DNA of 64,000 nucleotides from Actinoplanes ianthinogenes (GCF_018324205.1 NZ_AP023356.1:3365501-3429500), one strand, 5' to 3'. Shown: positions 42,500 through 52,501, counted from the first letter of the stretch. Numbers and translations are program-made. The notes: a model not told the origin generated them from the sequence alone.

Positions 42500-43690
42500 T
42501 CACTGTGCCACCTCCGCGTCGGCTGCGACGCCTGCGCTTGTCTGCGTCAACTCCCCCGCGGCCAGCTGCCCGCAGGCGCCGTCGATCTCCCGGCCCCGGG
42601 TGTCGCGCACCGTGGTCGACACGCCGGACTCCCGCAAACGCCGGACGAACTCCCGCTCGACCGGTTTCGGGCTGGCATCCCACTTGCTGCCCGGTGTCGG
42701 GTTGAGCGGGATGAGATTCACATGGGCCAGCTTGCCGTGCAGTAGGCGGCCAAGCAGGTCGGCACGCCAGGGCTGATCGTTTACGTCCCTGATCAGGGCG
42801 TATTCGATGGAGACCCGACGACCGGTCTGCGCCGCGTAGTCGAACGCGGCATCGAGCACCTCGGCCACCTTCCAACGCTGGTTGACGGGCACAAGCTCGT
42901 CGCGCAGATCATCATCGGGGGCATGCAGTGACAACGCAAGAGTCACCGAGAGCTGTTCGGCTATCAACCGGCGCATTGCGGGCACCAAACCCACCGTGGA
43001 CACCGTGATGTGCCGTTGTGAAAGGCCCAGGCCCTCCGGAGCGGGGGTGGTCAGGCGCCGGACGGCCTCGATCACCCGGGGATAGTTGGCCAGCGGCTCG
43101 CCCATCCCCATGAAGACCACCCGGGACAACCGGGGCGGCGAACCGGTGACCGCGCCCGAGGCGGCCACCCCGGCCAGATAGACCACCTGGTCGACGATCT
43201 CGGCGACCGACAGGTTGCGGGTCAGGCCCTGCTGGCCGGTCGCGCAGAACGGGCACGCCATGCCACAGCCGGCCTGGCTGGACACGCACGCCGTCACCCG
43301 ATCGGGGTAGCCCATCAGGACGCTCTCGACCAGCGCGCCGTCGTGCAGCCGCCACAGCGTCTTGCGGGTGGCGCCGTCGTCGCAGGCCTGCTCGCGGACC
43401 GGGGTCAGCAGCGTGGGCAGCAGCTCGGTGGTCAGCTTGTCGCGAGTGCCCGACGGCAGGTCGGTCATCTCCGCGGCGTCGCGCACGAGCCGGCCGAAGT
43501 AGTGGGTGGAGAGCTGCTTGGCCCGGAAGGCCGGCTCACCGAGCCCGGTCACCGCGGCCTTGCGGGCGGCGAGGTCGAGGTCGGCGAGGTGGCGGGGCGG
43601 CATGCTGGGACGGCGGCGGGTGACCACCGGGCCGGACTCGAGCGCATCTGGCTGGTCGGGACTGATCGGGATGACCGGAAGAATCGTCAT
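42500..43690 (-). CDS. rlmN: Dual-specificity 23S rRNA/tRNA m2A methyltransferase
   Basis: 396 residues. RlmN methylates A2503 of 23S rRNA and A37 of some tRNAs by radical SAM chemistry. The cluster motif CxxxCxxC is in [25 protein letters not shown] and [17 protein letters not shown] follow, and the C-terminal Cys required for the methyl transfer cycle is expected in the CGQLA-type end (GACGQL). Gene lies 43 bp after cdsA on the same strand. Confidence 0.96.
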   Translation of the reverse strand: MTILPVIPISPDQPDALESGPVVTRRRPSMPPRHLADLDLAARKAAVTGLGEPAFRAKQLSTHYFGRLVRDAAEMTDLPSGTRDKLTTELLPTLLTPVREQACDDGATRKTLWRLHDGALVESVLMGYPDRVTACVSSQAGCGMACPFCATGQQGLTRNLSVAEIVDQVVYLAGVAASGAVTGSPPRLSRVVFMGMGEPLANYPRVIEAVRRLTTPAPEGLGLSQRHITVSTVGLVPAMRRLIAEQLSVTLALSLHAPDDDLRDELVPVNQRWKVAEVLDAAFDYAAQTGRRVSIEYALIRDVNDQPWRADLLGRLLHGKLAHVNLIPLNPTPGSKWDASPKPVEREFVRRLRESGVSTTVRDTRGREIDGACGQLAAGELTQTSAGVAADAEVAQ

Positions 43691-43733
43691 GGCATATCCA
43701 GTCTCCCACGCGCTTCGGCTAGGTCACCCATGG

Positions 43734-44723
43734 CTAGTTCGGCGCGATGATCGCGAAAAGCAGGTAGGCGGTGGGGACCGCGAAGAGGATGGAGTCCAGC
43801 CGATCCATCAGTCCGCCATGGCCGGGTAGCAGGTTGCTCATGTCCTTGATGCCGAGGTCGCGCTTGAGCATCGACTCGGCCAGGTCGCCGAGGACCGCGA
43901 CGATCGAGATCACCGCGCCGAACATCAAGCCGTAGTGGACCGGCACGTCCATCAGGAAGTACAGCAGGGCGCCGCTGCCGATCGCCGACGCGGTGATCGA
44001 ACCGGCGAAGCCCTCCCAGGACTTCTTCGGACTGATCCTCGGCGCCATCGGGTGCTTGCCGAGGAAGACGCCGGCCGCGTAACCACCGGTGTCGGAGAGC
44101 ACCACGGCGACCACGGTGGCCAGCACCCGCCAGGTGCCGTCGTCCTCCGGCGCCACCAGCATGGCGGCGAAGCTCAGCAGGAACGGCACGTAGATCGCGA
44201 TCAGGGTGATCGCGGTGAAGTCGCGGCGCAACGCCTGGAACCCGTCGGCGAGCCGCCACAGGGCCGCGGCGCCGATCGTGACGGCCAGGCCGACGGTGAG
44301 CGCGTCGGTCCCCTCGTACCACGCGAGGCCGGTCATCAGCGCGGTGCCGGCGATCAGCGGGATCAGCGGCGGCTTGGCGCCGGTCACCGCGACCGCGCGG
44401 GCGGTCTCCCAGACCCCGACCGCGGCCGCGACCACCACCACGCCCAGCAGGGCGGGCGGCCAGATCAGCAGCGAGGCCAGCACGACCAGGCCCAGGCTCA
44501 GCCCGACCGCGATGGCGGCGGGCAGGTTACGGCCGGCCCGGCTCTTGCCCTTGTTGTCCCCGCGACCGGCGCGGCGCTTGCCCGGGCCGCGCTTGGCCTG
44601 CGGTTCCTCGGTCATCTTGTCGGGTTCCTGCTCGTCCGCGTGCCAGGCGGGATTCTGGTACGCCGGGGCGGCTGCGGTGTCGTGGCCGGGGCTCTGCCCG
44701 GCACGCGGATCGAGGTAGGACAT
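43734..44723 (-). CDS. cdsA: Phosphatidate cytidylyltransferase
   Basis: 329 residues. It makes CDP-diacylglycerol from phosphatidic acid and CTP. Seven to eight membrane helices follow a basic, Pro/Gln-rich N-terminus (about 1-75). The CDP-alcohol-forming signature is SxKSWEGFAGS in ISPKKSWEGFAGSI and the D..D motif GVLGDLAESMLKRDLGIKDM with GHGGLMDRLDS. Starts within the frr stop (1-nt overlap) and ends 43 bp before rlmN; part of the pyrH-frr-cdsA-rlmN unit. Confidence 0.96.
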   Translation of the reverse strand: MSYLDPRAGQSPGHDTAAAPAYQNPAWHADEQEPDKMTEEPQAKRGPGKRRAGRGDNKGKSRAGRNLPAAIAVGLSLGLVVLASLLIWPPALLGVVVVAAAVGVWETARAVAVTGAKPPLIPLIAGTALMTGLAWYEGTDALTVGLAVTIGAAALWRLADGFQALRRDFTAITLIAIYVPFLLSFAAMLVAPEDDGTWRVLATVVAVVLSDTGGYAAGVFLGKHPMAPRISPKKSWEGFAGSITASAIGSGALLYFLMDVPVHYGLMFGAVISIVAVLGDLAESMLKRDLGIKDMSNLLPGHGGLMDRLDSILFAVPTAYLLFAIIAPN

Positions 44724-45280
44724 CAGACTTCGAGCAACTCGGCTTCCTTGTGTTTCACCAGCTCGTCGATGATCGAGACGTAGCGGTGCGTGGTGTCGTC
44801 GAGCTCCTTCTCCGCGCGACGGCCCTCATCTTCGCCGGTCTCGCCGTCCTTGACCAGCTTGTCGATCTGCTCCTTGGCCTTGCGGCGCACGTTGCGCATC
44901 GCCACCCGGCTCTCCTCCGCCTTGCCCCGCGCCACCTTGATCATCTCGCGGCGGCGTTCCTCGGTCATCTGCGGAAGGTGGATGCGCAGCTGGGTGCCCT
45001 CGTTGTTCGGGTTGACCCCGAGGTCCGAGTCACGGATGGCGCGCTCGATCGGGCCGAGCTGGGTGTTGTCGTACGGCTTGACGATGACCATGCGCGGCTC
45101 CGGGATGCCGACGGAGGCCATCTGGGTCACCGGGGTGGGCGCACCGTAGTAGTCCACCACGATCTTGGAGAACATCGCCGGGGTGGCCCGCCCGGTCCGG
45201 ATCGCGGCGAACTCCTCCTTGGCGTGCTCGACCGCGCTGTCCATCTTCTCTTCGGCCTCGAAAAGGATTTCCTCGATCAC
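44723..45280 (-). CDS. frr: Ribosome recycling factor
   Basis: 185 residues, the normal length. Frr splits post-termination ribosomes together with EF-G. The family features are intact: [24 protein letters not shown] at the N-terminus, [49 protein letters not shown] in the middle, and a helical C-terminus ending with HKEAELLEV. Follows pyrH by 57 bp and overlaps cdsA by 1 nt. Confidence 0.97.
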   Translation of the reverse strand: MIEEILFEAEEKMDSAVEHAKEEFAAIRTGRATPAMFSKIVVDYYGAPTPVTQMASVGIPEPRMVIVKPYDNTQLGPIERAIRDSDLGVNPNNEGTQLRIHLPQMTEERRREMIKVARGKAEESRVAMRNVRRKAKEQIDKLVKDGETGEDEGRRAEKELDDTTHRYVSIIDELVKHKEAELLEV

Positions 45281-45337
45281 CGGCTCTCCTCGCTCTCTTC
45301 AGTGGTGCGGAATGTGGCTTGTCCTGCGAGCGCGAGC

Positions 45338-46096
45338 TCAGGCGGTGATCAACGTGCCGATCTTCTCGCCCGCGCACGCGCGCACGATGGTGTCGTCGCC
45401 GTCCGCGCCGAAGACCAGCATCGGCAGCTTGTTCTCCTCGCAGAGGCTGAACGCGGCCTGGTCGGCCACCCGCAGCCCGCGCTGGAGGATCTCCTGGAAG
45501 GTGATGTTCTCCAGCTTGCGCGCCTGCGGGTCGACCCGCGGGTCGGCGGTGTAGACGCCGTCGACGCCGTTCTTGCTCATCAGCACCATGTCGGCGTGGA
45601 TCTCCAGCGCGCGCTGGGCGGTCACCGTGTCGGTGGAGAAGTACGGCATGCCGGCGCCGGCGCCGAAGATCACGACGCGGCCTTTCTCCAGGTGCCGGAT
45701 CGCCCGCAACGGAATGTACGGCTCGGCGACCTGGGCCATGTGGATGGCCGTCTGCACCCGGGTCTCGATGCCCTCCTTCTCCAGGAAGTCCTGGAGGGCC
45801 AGGCAGTTCATCACCGTGCCGAGCATGCCCATGTAGTCCGCGCGGTTCCGGTCCATGCCGCGTTTCTGGAGCTCGGCGCCGCGGAAGAAGTTGCCGCCAC
45901 CGACCACGACGGCGACCTGGATGCCCCGCCGGTTCACCGTGGCGATCTGCTTGGCCAGCGCCTGCACCACGTCCGGGTCGACGCCGACCGCGCCGCCGCC
46001 GAACACCTCACCGGACAACTTCAGCACGACCCGGCGCGGCCGCATGGCCGGCGGGTTCTCGTCGACCGTGGCGGACTGCTCGGTCACCATCGTCAT
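45338..46096 (-). CDS. pyrH: Uridylate kinase
   Basis: 252 residues from ATG 46096 ([20 protein letters not shown]-type RBS upstream; ATG 46090 also possible). PyrH phosphorylates UMP to UDP. Amino-acid-kinase-fold motifs: [54 protein letters not shown] and [15 protein letters not shown] promoter of its own is visible upstream, beyond a terminator after tsf. The N-terminal 20 residues are a nonconserved extension. Confidence 0.96.
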   Translation of the reverse strand: MTMVTEQSATVDENPPAMRPRRVVLKLSGEVFGGGAVGVDPDVVQALAKQIATVNRRGIQVAVVVGGGNFFRGAELQKRGMDRNRADYMGMLGTVMNCLALQDFLEKEGIETRVQTAIHMAQVAEPYIPLRAIRHLEKGRVVIFGAGAGMPYFSTDTVTAQRALEIHADMVLMSKNGVDGVYTADPRVDPQARKLENITFQEILQRGLRVADQAAFSLCEENKLPMLVFGADGDDTIVRACAGEKIGTLITA

Positions 46097-46130
46097 GAGA
46101 CCCGCCTTTCCTTCGCTATCTGCAAGAGAC

Positions 46131-46159
46131 CTTATGCGACCGGGAGGCCGGACGCTCAA
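46131..46159 (-). promoter_or_regulatory. Predicted pyrH promoter
   Basis: On the minus strand: TTGAGC (46159-46154), 17-nt spacer, CATAAG (46136-46131). The expected start lies about 28 nt before the pyrH ATG 46096. Housekeeping-type; the match is fair. Confidence 0.55.
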
Positions 46160-46178
46160 TCGCGTACCCGACCTCCCG
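46141..46178. terminator. Hairpin between tsf and pyrH
   Basis: CGGGAGG (46141-46147) pairs with CCTCCCG (46172-46178) and surrounds a 24-nt loop. It lies 20 bp after the tsf stop and overlaps the predicted pyrH -35 element, so it may weaken readthrough rather than stop it fully. Confidence 0.45.
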
Positions 46179-46198
46179 TGCCATTGCTGTGTGGAGCC

Positions 46199-47029
46199 TT
46201 ACTCCTGGCCGACCTCGTACCGGACGAACTTGGTGAGCTCGATGCCGGCCTCGGTGGCGATCTGCTTGACGGTCTTCTTGTTGTCGATGACCGACGCCTG
46301 CTCCAGCAGGACGAAGTCCTTGAAGAAGGAGTTGACCCGGCCCTCGACGATCTTGGAGATCGCCTGCTCCGGCTTGCCCTCCTCGCGAGCGGTCTGCTCG
46401 GCGATCCGGCGCTCGGACTCGACGACCTCGGCCGGAACCTCCTCGCGGGTCAGGTACTTCGGCCGCATCGCGGTGATCTGCATGCCGATGCCCCGGGCGT
46501 CCGAGTCGGCCGCCTCGTCGTCCTTGCCGGTGTACTGCACCAGGACGCCGACCTGCGGCGGCAGGTCCTGCGCCTTGCGGTGCAGGTAGACCGCGACGGT
46601 GCCGTCGAGGATCGTGAAGCGGTTCAGGACGATCTTCTCACCGATCTTGGCGGCGTAGTCCTGCACCAGGTCGGCGACGGTCTTGCCGTCCTCGATCGTC
46701 GCGGCCAGCAGCGCGGCGGCGTCGGCCAGGCCGTTCTGCTCGCCGAACGAGACCAGGCGCTGGCCCAGCTCGACGAAGTCCGGGGTCTTCGCGACGAAGT
46801 CGGTCTCACAGTTCAGCTCGAGCAGAGCCTTGCCGGAGTGGCTGACGATGCCGTTGGCGGCGGTGCGGCTCGCCCGCTTGCCGACGTCCTTCGCGCCCTT
46901 GATGCGCAGGAACTCGACGGCCTTGTCGAAGTCGCCCTCGGACTCCTCGAGCGCCTTCTTGCAGTCCATCATGCCGGCACCGGTGAGGTCGCGGAGCTTC
47001 TTGACGTCCGCGGCGGTGTAGTTAGCCAT
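46199..47029 (-). CDS. tsf: Elongation factor Ts
   Basis: 276 residues from ATG 47029 ([27 protein letters not shown]), the invariable start of the family. EF-Ts recycles EF-Tu by nucleotide exchange. [18 protein letters not shown] and the C-terminal [22 protein letters not shown] are family blocks. The usual rpsB-tsf pair, 76 bp apart, with a hairpin in the gap. Confidence 0.98.
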   Translation of the reverse strand: MANYTAADVKKLRDLTGAGMMDCKKALEESEGDFDKAVEFLRIKGAKDVGKRASRTAANGIVSHSGKALLELNCETDFVAKTPDFVELGQRLVSFGEQNGLADAAALLAATIEDGKTVADLVQDYAAKIGEKIVLNRFTILDGTVAVYLHRKAQDLPPQVGVLVQYTGKDDEAADSDARGIGMQITAMRPKYLTREEVPAEVVESERRIAEQTAREEGKPEQAISKIVEGRVNSFFKDFVLLEQASVIDNKKTVKQIATEAGIELTKFVRYEVGQE

Positions 47030-47058
47030 GACTCTTCTCTCGATGTCAGTCGGGAAAG

Positions 47059-47088
47059 CGGCCGCCGCCCTTTTCGTGACGGCGGCCG
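47059..47088. terminator. Hairpin between rpsB and tsf
   Basis: 9-bp stem CGGCCGCCG (47059-47067) with CGGCGGCCG (47080-47088) around a 12-nt loop, 18 bp after the rpsB stop; on the minus strand CTTTCCC follows. Probably an attenuator that sets lower tsf levels than rpsB. Confidence 0.5.
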
Positions 47089-47105
47089 GAAGCGTGTCGG
47101 TTGAC

Positions 47106-47990
47106 TTACTCGGCGGGGACGGCGGCCGGCTCGGCGGCGGCCGGGGCAGCAGCGGCCGGGGCAGCGGCGGCGGCCGGGGCGGCCTCGTCGGTCTTCTTCT
47201 CGGCGCCCTCGTACAGGTCCCGCTCCCACTCGGGCAGCGGCTCGCCGGCGGCGACGGTGCCGGCCTCGGGCTTCTCGTCGGCGCCACCGCGGCCACGGCC
47301 GGAGCGGGCGATCAGGCCCTCGGCGACGGCGCTGGCGACCACCTTGGTGAGCAGCTCGGCGGAGCGGATCGCGTCGTCGTTGCCCGGGATCGGGAAGTCG
47401 ACCTCGTCCGGGTCACAGTTGGTGTCCAGCACCGCGATGACCGGGATGTTGAGCTTCCGCGCCTCGTCGACCGCGATGTGCTCCTTCTTGGTGTCCACGA
47501 CCCAGATCGCCGAGGGGACCTTGGTCATGTCACGCAGACCACCGAGGGTCTTGGTGAGCTTCTCCTTCTCGCGGGAGAGCTGGAGGGTCTCCTTCTTGGT
47601 GTAACCGGCGGCGGTGCCGCTCAGGTCACCCAGGGCCTCGAGCTCCTTCATCCGCTGAAGGCGCTTGTACACGGTCTGGAAGTTGGTCAGCATGCCGCCG
47701 AGCCAACGGTGGTTCACATACGGCTGGCCGACCCGCGTCGCCTGCTCGGCGATGGCCTCCTGGGCCTGCTTCTTGGTGCCGACGAAGAGGATGTGGCCAC
47801 CCTCGGCGACGGTGTCCCGCACGAAGCTGTACGCCTTCTCGATGTAGTCGAGGGTCTGGCGCAGGTCGATGATGTAGATGCCGTTGCGCTCGGTGAAGAT
47901 GAAGCGCTTCATCTTCGGGTTCCAGCGACGGGTCTGGTGCCCGAAGTGGACACCGCTCTCCAGCAGCTGACGCATGGTCACGACGGCCAT
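47106..47990 (-). CDS. rpsB: 30S ribosomal protein S2
   Basis: 294 residues from ATG 47990 ([27 protein letters not shown]). S2 binds the 30S head and protein S1. Family blocks [71 protein letters not shown] are intact. The Ala/Pro-rich C-terminal tail (about 260-294) is typical for actinobacteria. GGGAG lies 8 nt upstream. Confidence 0.98.
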   Translation of the reverse strand: MAVVTMRQLLESGVHFGHQTRRWNPKMKRFIFTERNGIYIIDLRQTLDYIEKAYSFVRDTVAEGGHILFVGTKKQAQEAIAEQATRVGQPYVNHRWLGGMLTNFQTVYKRLQRMKELEALGDLSGTAAGYTKKETLQLSREKEKLTKTLGGLRDMTKVPSAIWVVDTKKEHIAVDEARKLNIPVIAVLDTNCDPDEVDFPIPGNDDAIRSAELLTKVVASAVAEGLIARSGRGRGGADEKPEAGTVAAGEPLPEWERDLYEGAEKKTDEAAPAAAAAPAAAAPAAAEPAAVPAE

Positions 47991-48361
47991 GGTGGTGCTC
48001 CCTGATCTTCCCTGGTTGACACGCCCACCGGCGGTGAGCGTCCTGGCGCCCGGTCGACGGCCGCAGTGGTGACCCGAAAGATCATCGGGACCAGGGAGGG
48101 CTGTCGCCGCCGGTCGTCGCTGACGCGGACGAACCGATGGAGGGCACGCGAGGTCGACCGCGCTGGGCGGTCGCCAGGGACCAGCATACGCCAATCGGTT
48201 TTCCCCGGCTGACGGGCCTTTGACCGGGCTGTGGGATCCGGCCTTTTCCACCATGGCGGGCACATATCACGCCGCGCCGGCCACGCTTCGGATATCCACA
48301 AACACACGCCGTCCACAGGGCGCGCCGCGGTGAGCGGCGGACCCTGCCACGGTCCGGCGGC
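47991..48361. other. Divergent intergenic region rpsB / yraN
   Basis: 371 bp without a gene. On the minus strand TATGCT (48188-48183) is a possible -10 for rpsB, about 190 nt before its ATG; no good -35 at 17 nt. The leader between it and the gene is long and may fold, but I cannot assign a known ribosomal-protein leader motif. Confidence 0.4.
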
Positions 48362-48721
48362 ATGACGACTCAGCGACGGGCGGTCGGGGCGTACGGCGAG
48401 CGGATCGCCGCCCGGCATCTGGAGGAACGCGGGCTGGAGGTCCTGGCCCGCAACTGGCGATGCGCCGACGGCGAGGTCGACCTGATCCTGCGGGACGGCG
48501 ACACCGTCGTGTTCTGTGAGGTGAAGACGCGGCGGACGGCGACCTTCGGGCCACCGGCCGGCGCGGTCGACGGGCGCAAGGTGCGCAAGCTGCGGCAGCT
48601 CGCCGCTCGCTGGCTGGCCGAGTCCGGGACGCACGCCACACAGATCCGGTTCGACGTGGTGGAGGTCCTGCCGCAGCAGCGCGGGGCCAGCAAGGTCGTG
48701 CACCTCCGGGCGGCGTTCTGA
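48362..48721 (+). CDS. YraN/UPF0102 nuclease-fold protein
   Basis: 119 residues. The PD-(D/E)XK-like core of the family is present: GAYGERIAARHLEERGLEVLARNWR, GEVDLILRDGDTVVFCEVKTRR and RFDVVEVL. UPF0102 proteins are Holliday-junction-resolvase-like, with no firmly defined role. It overlaps comM by 1 nt (TGATG) and opens the yraN-comM-dprA unit. Confidence 0.94.
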   Translation: MTTQRRAVGAYGERIAARHLEERGLEVLARNWRCADGEVDLILRDGDTVVFCEVKTRRTATFGPPAGAVDGRKVRKLRQLAARWLAESGTHATQIRFDVVEVLPQQRGASKVVHLRAAF

Positions 48722-50286
48722 TGAGCTACGCCCGTGTGCTCTGCGTCGGCCTGGTCGGGGTGGCCGGCCGCCTCGTCGAGGTCGAGACCGACCTCTCCGC
48801 CGGCCTGCCGGCCGTGGTGCTGACCGGCCTGCCCGACACCGCGCTGCACGAGGCCCGGGATCGGGTCCGGGCCGCCGTGGTGAACAGCGGCTGCGACTGG
48901 CCGAACCGGCGGATCACGGTGAACCTGCTGCCCGCCGCCCTGCCGAAACACGGCAGCAGTTTTGACCTGGCGATCGCGGCGTCGCTGCTCACCGGGGCCG
49001 GTGAGCTGCCCGCCGCCCCGCTGGAGGGCGTGGTGCTGCTCGGCGAGCTGGGCCTGGACGGCGCGGTCCGGCCGGTGCGCGGCGTGCTCCCGATGGTGGC
49101 CGCCGCCGCCCGGGCCGGGGTCAGCCGGGTGATCGTCCCGCTGGCCAACGCCCGGGAGGCGAGCGTGGTGCCCGGCGTCACGGTGCGCGCCGTCGACTCG
49201 CTGCGCCGCCTGGTCGACTTCGTCCGGGGCGCCGGCCACCTGCTCGACCCGCTGCCCGAGGCGCCGCCCGCGGTCCGTTCCGGCCCGGATCTGGCCGACG
49301 TCGCCGGCCAGCAGTTCGGCCGGTACGCCCTGGAGATCGCCGCCGCGGGCGGGCACCACCTGGCCCTGCTCGGCCCGCCCGGGGCCGGCAAGACGATGCT
49401 CGCCGAGCGCCTCCCGTCGATCCTGCCCGAGCTCGGCGACGAGGCGGCGCTGGAGGTGACCGCGTTGCAGTCGATCGCCGGCCTGCTCCCGCCGGACAGC
49501 GGGCTGATCCGGCGGCCGCCGTTCCAGGCGCCGCACCACACGTCCAGCACCGCCGCGCTGATCGGCGGCGGGAGCGGGCTGGCCCGGCCCGGCGCGCTCA
49601 GCCTGGCGCACCGGGGCGTGCTGTTCCTGGACGAGGCGCCGGAGATCCCGCGGGTGACGCTGCAAGCGTTGCGGCAGCCGCTGGAGAGCGGGCGGGTGGT
49701 GATCGCCCGGACCCGGGGCACCACGGAGTATCCGGCGCGGGTCCAGCTGGTGCTGGCGGCGAATCCGTGCCCGTGCGCGTCCACCGCGGGCGACCAGAGC
49801 TGCACGTGCAGCCCGCTGACGCGACGGCGTTACCTGGGCCGGCTGTCCGGGCCGCTGCTGGACCGGATCGACATCCGGGTCGACCTGCTGCCGATGCGGG
49901 CCGCGCAACTCGTCGCCACCGGGACACCGGCCGAGCCGTCGTCGGTGGTGGCGAAACGGGTGGTCCGGGCCCGGGCCGCGGCGGCCGGGCGGTGGGCGAC
50001 CGGTGGGTGGCAGGTGAACGCCGAGGTGCCGGGGCCGCAGTTGCGGCGGCCGCCGTGGATGTTGCCGGGCCGGGACACCGCGGTGTTGCGGGACGCGCTG
50101 GACCTGGGGACGGTGTCGGCACGGGGATTCGACCGGGTGTTGCGGCTGGCCTGGACGATCGCGGACCTCGACGGCCGGGACCGGCCGGGTGAGGCGGACG
50201 TGGCGGAGGCGTTGCAGCTCCGGACCGGGATGCTGGGCCCGTCGGCCGCCGTCCGCACCACGTCAGTGACGGGGAGGCCGCGGTGA
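48721..50286 (+). CDS. comM: YifB/ComM-family Mg-chelatase-like AAA+ ATPase
   Basis: 521 residues. The N-terminal 170 residues form the Lon-protease-like ChlI/ComM domain; the AAA+ ATPase follows with Walker A GPPGAGKTML (about 218-227) and Walker B LFLDEAPE, then ANPCPCGxxxDxxxxCxCSP as ANPCPCASTAGDQSCTCSP with zinc-binding Cys. In transformable bacteria ComM is a branch-migration helicase that helps natural transformation; beside dprA this is the expected position. Confidence 0.94.
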   Translation: MSYARVLCVGLVGVAGRLVEVETDLSAGLPAVVLTGLPDTALHEARDRVRAAVVNSGCDWPNRRITVNLLPAALPKHGSSFDLAIAASLLTGAGELPAAPLEGVVLLGELGLDGAVRPVRGVLPMVAAAARAGVSRVIVPLANAREASVVPGVTVRAVDSLRRLVDFVRGAGHLLDPLPEAPPAVRSGPDLADVAGQQFGRYALEIAAAGGHHLALLGPPGAGKTMLAERLPSILPELGDEAALEVTALQSIAGLLPPDSGLIRRPPFQAPHHTSSTAALIGGGSGLARPGALSLAHRGVLFLDEAPEIPRVTLQALRQPLESGRVVIARTRGTTEYPARVQLVLAANPCPCASTAGDQSCTCSPLTRRRYLGRLSGPLLDRIDIRVDLLPMRAAQLVATGTPAEPSSVVAKRVVRARAAAAGRWATGGWQVNAEVPGPQLRRPPWMLPGRDTAVLRDALDLGTVSARGFDRVLRLAWTIADLDGRDRPGEADVAEALQLRTGMLGPSAAVRTTSVTGRPR

Positions 50287-50344
50287 AGCACCCTCCTGCG
50301 GCGCCCACGCTCCTCTCCGCGTCGCCGGGTCTCGGGAGGCGGCG

Positions 50345-51520
50345 GTGAGCGGGCCGGGGAGTCACGCCGACCGGGTCGCCCGGGCCGCCCTCACCTGGCT
50401 GGTCGAGCCCGGACATCGGGTGGTCTGGACACTGGTGCAGCAGGCCGGGGCGCCGGCCGTGCTGGATCGCCTGCTCGCCGGCGACATCCCGGACGGCTCC
50501 CTGCGCAGTGCGGTCGCGGCCCGGTCCAGGGCCGGTGACGCCCGGCAGGTCGCGGAGCTCGGGTTGCGGCAGGCCGCCCGGATCGGCGCCCGCCTGGTGG
50601 TGCCGGCCGACCCGGAGTGGCCGGTCCGGGTGGAGACCCTGGCCACGCTGGAGCTGGACTCCGGCGGCCGGATCAACCAGGACACCCGGCCACCGCTCTG
50701 CTTCTGGGTCCGCGGGGACCTGCCGCTCGGCGCGACGCTGGACCGGTCGGTGGCGATGGTCGGGGCGCGGGCGGCGACCGAGTACGGCGAGCACGTGACC
50801 ATGGGTCTCGCTTCCGGGCTGGCCGAGCGAGGCTGGACGGTGGTGTCCGGCGGTGCGTTCGGGATCGACGCGGCGGCCCATCGCGGGACGCTCGCCGCGG
50901 ACGGCGTGACCGTGGCGGTGCTGGCCTGTGGGGTGGAGCGGCCGTACCCGCTCGGCAACGCGGCGATGTTCGACCGGATCGTCGAGCGAGGCCTGCTGAT
51001 CAGCGAGTGGCCGCCGGGCGCGGAGCCGCTGCGGCACCGCTTCCTGATCCGGAACCGGGTGATCGCGGCGGCCACCGCCGGGACCGTCGTGGTGGAGGCG
51101 GCCGCGCGCAGCGGGGCGACCCAGACGATGAGCCGGGTGCTCGCCCTGAACCGGCCGGCGATGGTCGTGCCCGGGCCGGTGACCTCGGCGATGTCGGTCG
51201 GTTGTCACGGGTTGCTGCGGAATCACCCGGCCGCCCGGCTGGTCACCTCGGCGGCCGACGTGCTGGAGGAGGTGGGGCGGATCGGGGAGTACCTGGAGCC
51301 GCCGCCACGCGGGCGGGAACGGGTCCGGGACCGGCTGGACGAGGAGTCGGCGCTGATCCTGGAGGCGTTTCCCCGGGGCGGGACGGCGACCCCGGAGGAC
51401 CTGGCGGCGGAGGCAAGGCTGGATTTGCGTACGGTCCTGCGCCGGCTGTCCCTGCTCGAGGCGGCCGGCCTGGTGATCCGCACCGAGTCCGGGATCCGGC
51501 TGGTCCGGTGGCGAAGCTAG
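50345..51520 (+). CDS. dprA: DNA-processing protein DprA
   Basis: 391 residues from GTG 50345, with GGAGGCG upstream. DprA loads RecA on incoming single strands. The Rossmann-fold core has VAMVGARAATEYGE, VSGGAFGIDAAAHRGTL, GLLISEWPPG, RFLIRNRVIAAATAGTVVVEAA and VPGPVTSAMSVGCHGLLR; the C-terminal winged helix (about 325-388) is kept. It ends at a small hairpin (51523-51544). Confidence 0.95.
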   Translation: MSGPGSHADRVARAALTWLVEPGHRVVWTLVQQAGAPAVLDRLLAGDIPDGSLRSAVAARSRAGDARQVAELGLRQAARIGARLVVPADPEWPVRVETLATLELDSGGRINQDTRPPLCFWVRGDLPLGATLDRSVAMVGARAATEYGEHVTMGLASGLAERGWTVVSGGAFGIDAAAHRGTLAADGVTVAVLACGVERPYPLGNAAMFDRIVERGLLISEWPPGAEPLRHRFLIRNRVIAAATAGTVVVEAAARSGATQTMSRVLALNRPAMVVPGPVTSAMSVGCHGLLRNHPAARLVTSAADVLEEVGRIGEYLEPPPRGRERVRDRLDEESALILEAFPRGGTATPEDLAAEARLDLRTVLRRLSLLEAAGLVIRTESGIRLVRWRS

Positions 51521-51522
51521 TT

Positions 51523-51544
51523 CCGTCACTCGAACGAGTGACGG
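51523..51544. terminator. Hairpin directly after dprA
   Basis: CCGTCACTC (51523-51531) pairs with GAGTGACGG (51536-51544), loop GAAC, 3 bp after the stop codon. No T-run. Confidence 0.6.
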
Positions 51545-51759
51545 AGATCGGCACTCAGCCTGTGTCGCCGATCACAGATCCTGATCGTCCCCTGTGGAGG
51601 CGCATCGTGGCGGGCACCTGCTCACACCACGGAATCCACCGCGCGACTGCGGAAATTCACTGTCACGCCCGCCTGGCCGGCACCGGTTTCCCGCAGGCCG
51701 GCGGGAAGGCCCGGTCCGGGGCCGGCGACCGAACGCCGCCCCGGACCGGGCAGAGAAGA

Positions 51760-51969
51760 TCAGTCCTCGGATTCATCCAGGTCACGGCGATGGACCTTCA
51801 TCCACGCCTCGACGTCCTCGGTCAGCCACACCTTGCCCTGCGCAAGGTCGGCGATCGGCTTCGGAAAGTCCGCGCGACTGGTGATCTGGTACGCCCGCTG
51901 GCGGCTCACGCCACCCAGGCGGATGCGGATCTCGTGTGCGCCCATGAGGCGGATCGGCTTCACTCCCAC
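51760..51969 (-). CDS. AlpA/excisionase-type helix-turn-helix protein
   Basis: 69 residues from GTG 51969 (GTG 51963 and ATG 51945 are alternatives). The winged/HTH_17 pattern is clear: LMGAHEIRIRLGGVSRQRAYQITSRADFPKPIADLAQGKVWLTEDVEAWM, the same layout as AlpA/Xis-type proteins. These bind DNA next to integrases or regulate small loci; a homologue with almost this sequence is common in actinobacteria. A TAATAG -10 lies 23 nt upstream (51997-51992), and the 13-bp inverted repeat 52018-52069 is just beyond. Divergent from the Cys-rich gene. Confidence 0.82.
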   Translation of the reverse strand: MGVKPIRLMGAHEIRIRLGGVSRQRAYQITSRADFPKPIADLAQGKVWLTEDVEAWMKVHRRDLDESED

Positions 51970-52017
51970 GTGATCGACCGTAGGCGCGAGACTATTAGGC
52001 AGTGGGCAACTTTTCGA

Positions 52018-52069
52018 ACGACATCTAGTCCTGCATCACGTAGGCTCCCTCACCATGACTAGATGTCGT
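52018..52069. promoter_or_regulatory. 13-bp inverted repeat between the AlpA-type and Cys-rich genes
   Basis: ACGACATCTAGTC (52018-52030) and GACTAGATGTCGT (52057-52069) are exact reverse complements separated by 26 bp. The right arm overlaps the ATG of the Cys-rich gene (52055) and the left arm faces the AlpA-type promoter, so one protein could control both directions. Confidence 0.7.
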
Positions 52070-52501
52070 AAGACTACCGGAGAAGTCCCCTACTCCCCTG
52101 GTCATCGCCGCGACTGGCGGACCCTGTGGCGCCGGTGCCGGTGCGGATTGCCGGCTCCGTGCGTCGATCGGCGGGTGCCGCCGACCCGTATGCCGTATCC
52201 GGCACGGGACTCCACGCCGCCCGGGCGGACGTCGGCCGCGCGGCATGACCAGAAGCCGCGCATGGCGACGCCCGGCGCCGGAATTCCGCGGCAGCGGGGA
52301 CCGGTTGACTCCGGCGCTCAGGGGGCGCCGCTCGCCGGGCAGCCGGGGCCGACCGGGTGGGTCGCCGCACCTGGCTCACGGCAGCGGCATCCGGAGGCGA
52401 ATGTGGGCCGGGCCGGGAACCTGACACCGGGGCAACGGCATCGCACGCTCGGCAACGACCCGTTCCTATATCACGCGCATCGGCGGCGCGATCATCGCTG
52501 A
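52055..52501 (+). CDS. Small Cys/Arg/Pro-rich protein with CGLPAPC motif
   Basis: 148 residues. An N-terminal segment GEVPYSPGHRRDWRTLWRRCRCGLPAPCVDRR holds C-R-C-G-L-P-A-P-C, likely a small metal-binding knuckle; the rest is Pro/Arg/Gly-rich and probably disordered, ending in NVGRAGNLTPGQRHR...FLYHAHRRRDHR. From memory similar proteins occur in other Micromonosporaceae next to GntR and AlpA genes, which supports it being real. A TAGGCT lies 9 nt upstream of the ATG, suggesting a leaderless message; no ribosome-binding site is seen. Function unknown. Confidence 0.6.
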   Translation: MTRCRKTTGEVPYSPGHRRDWRTLWRRCRCGLPAPCVDRRVPPTRMPYPARDSTPPGRTSAARHDQKPRMATPGAGIPRQRGPVDSGAQGAPLAGQPGPTGWVAAPGSRQRHPEANVGRAGNLTPGQRHRTLGNDPFLYHAHRRRDHR

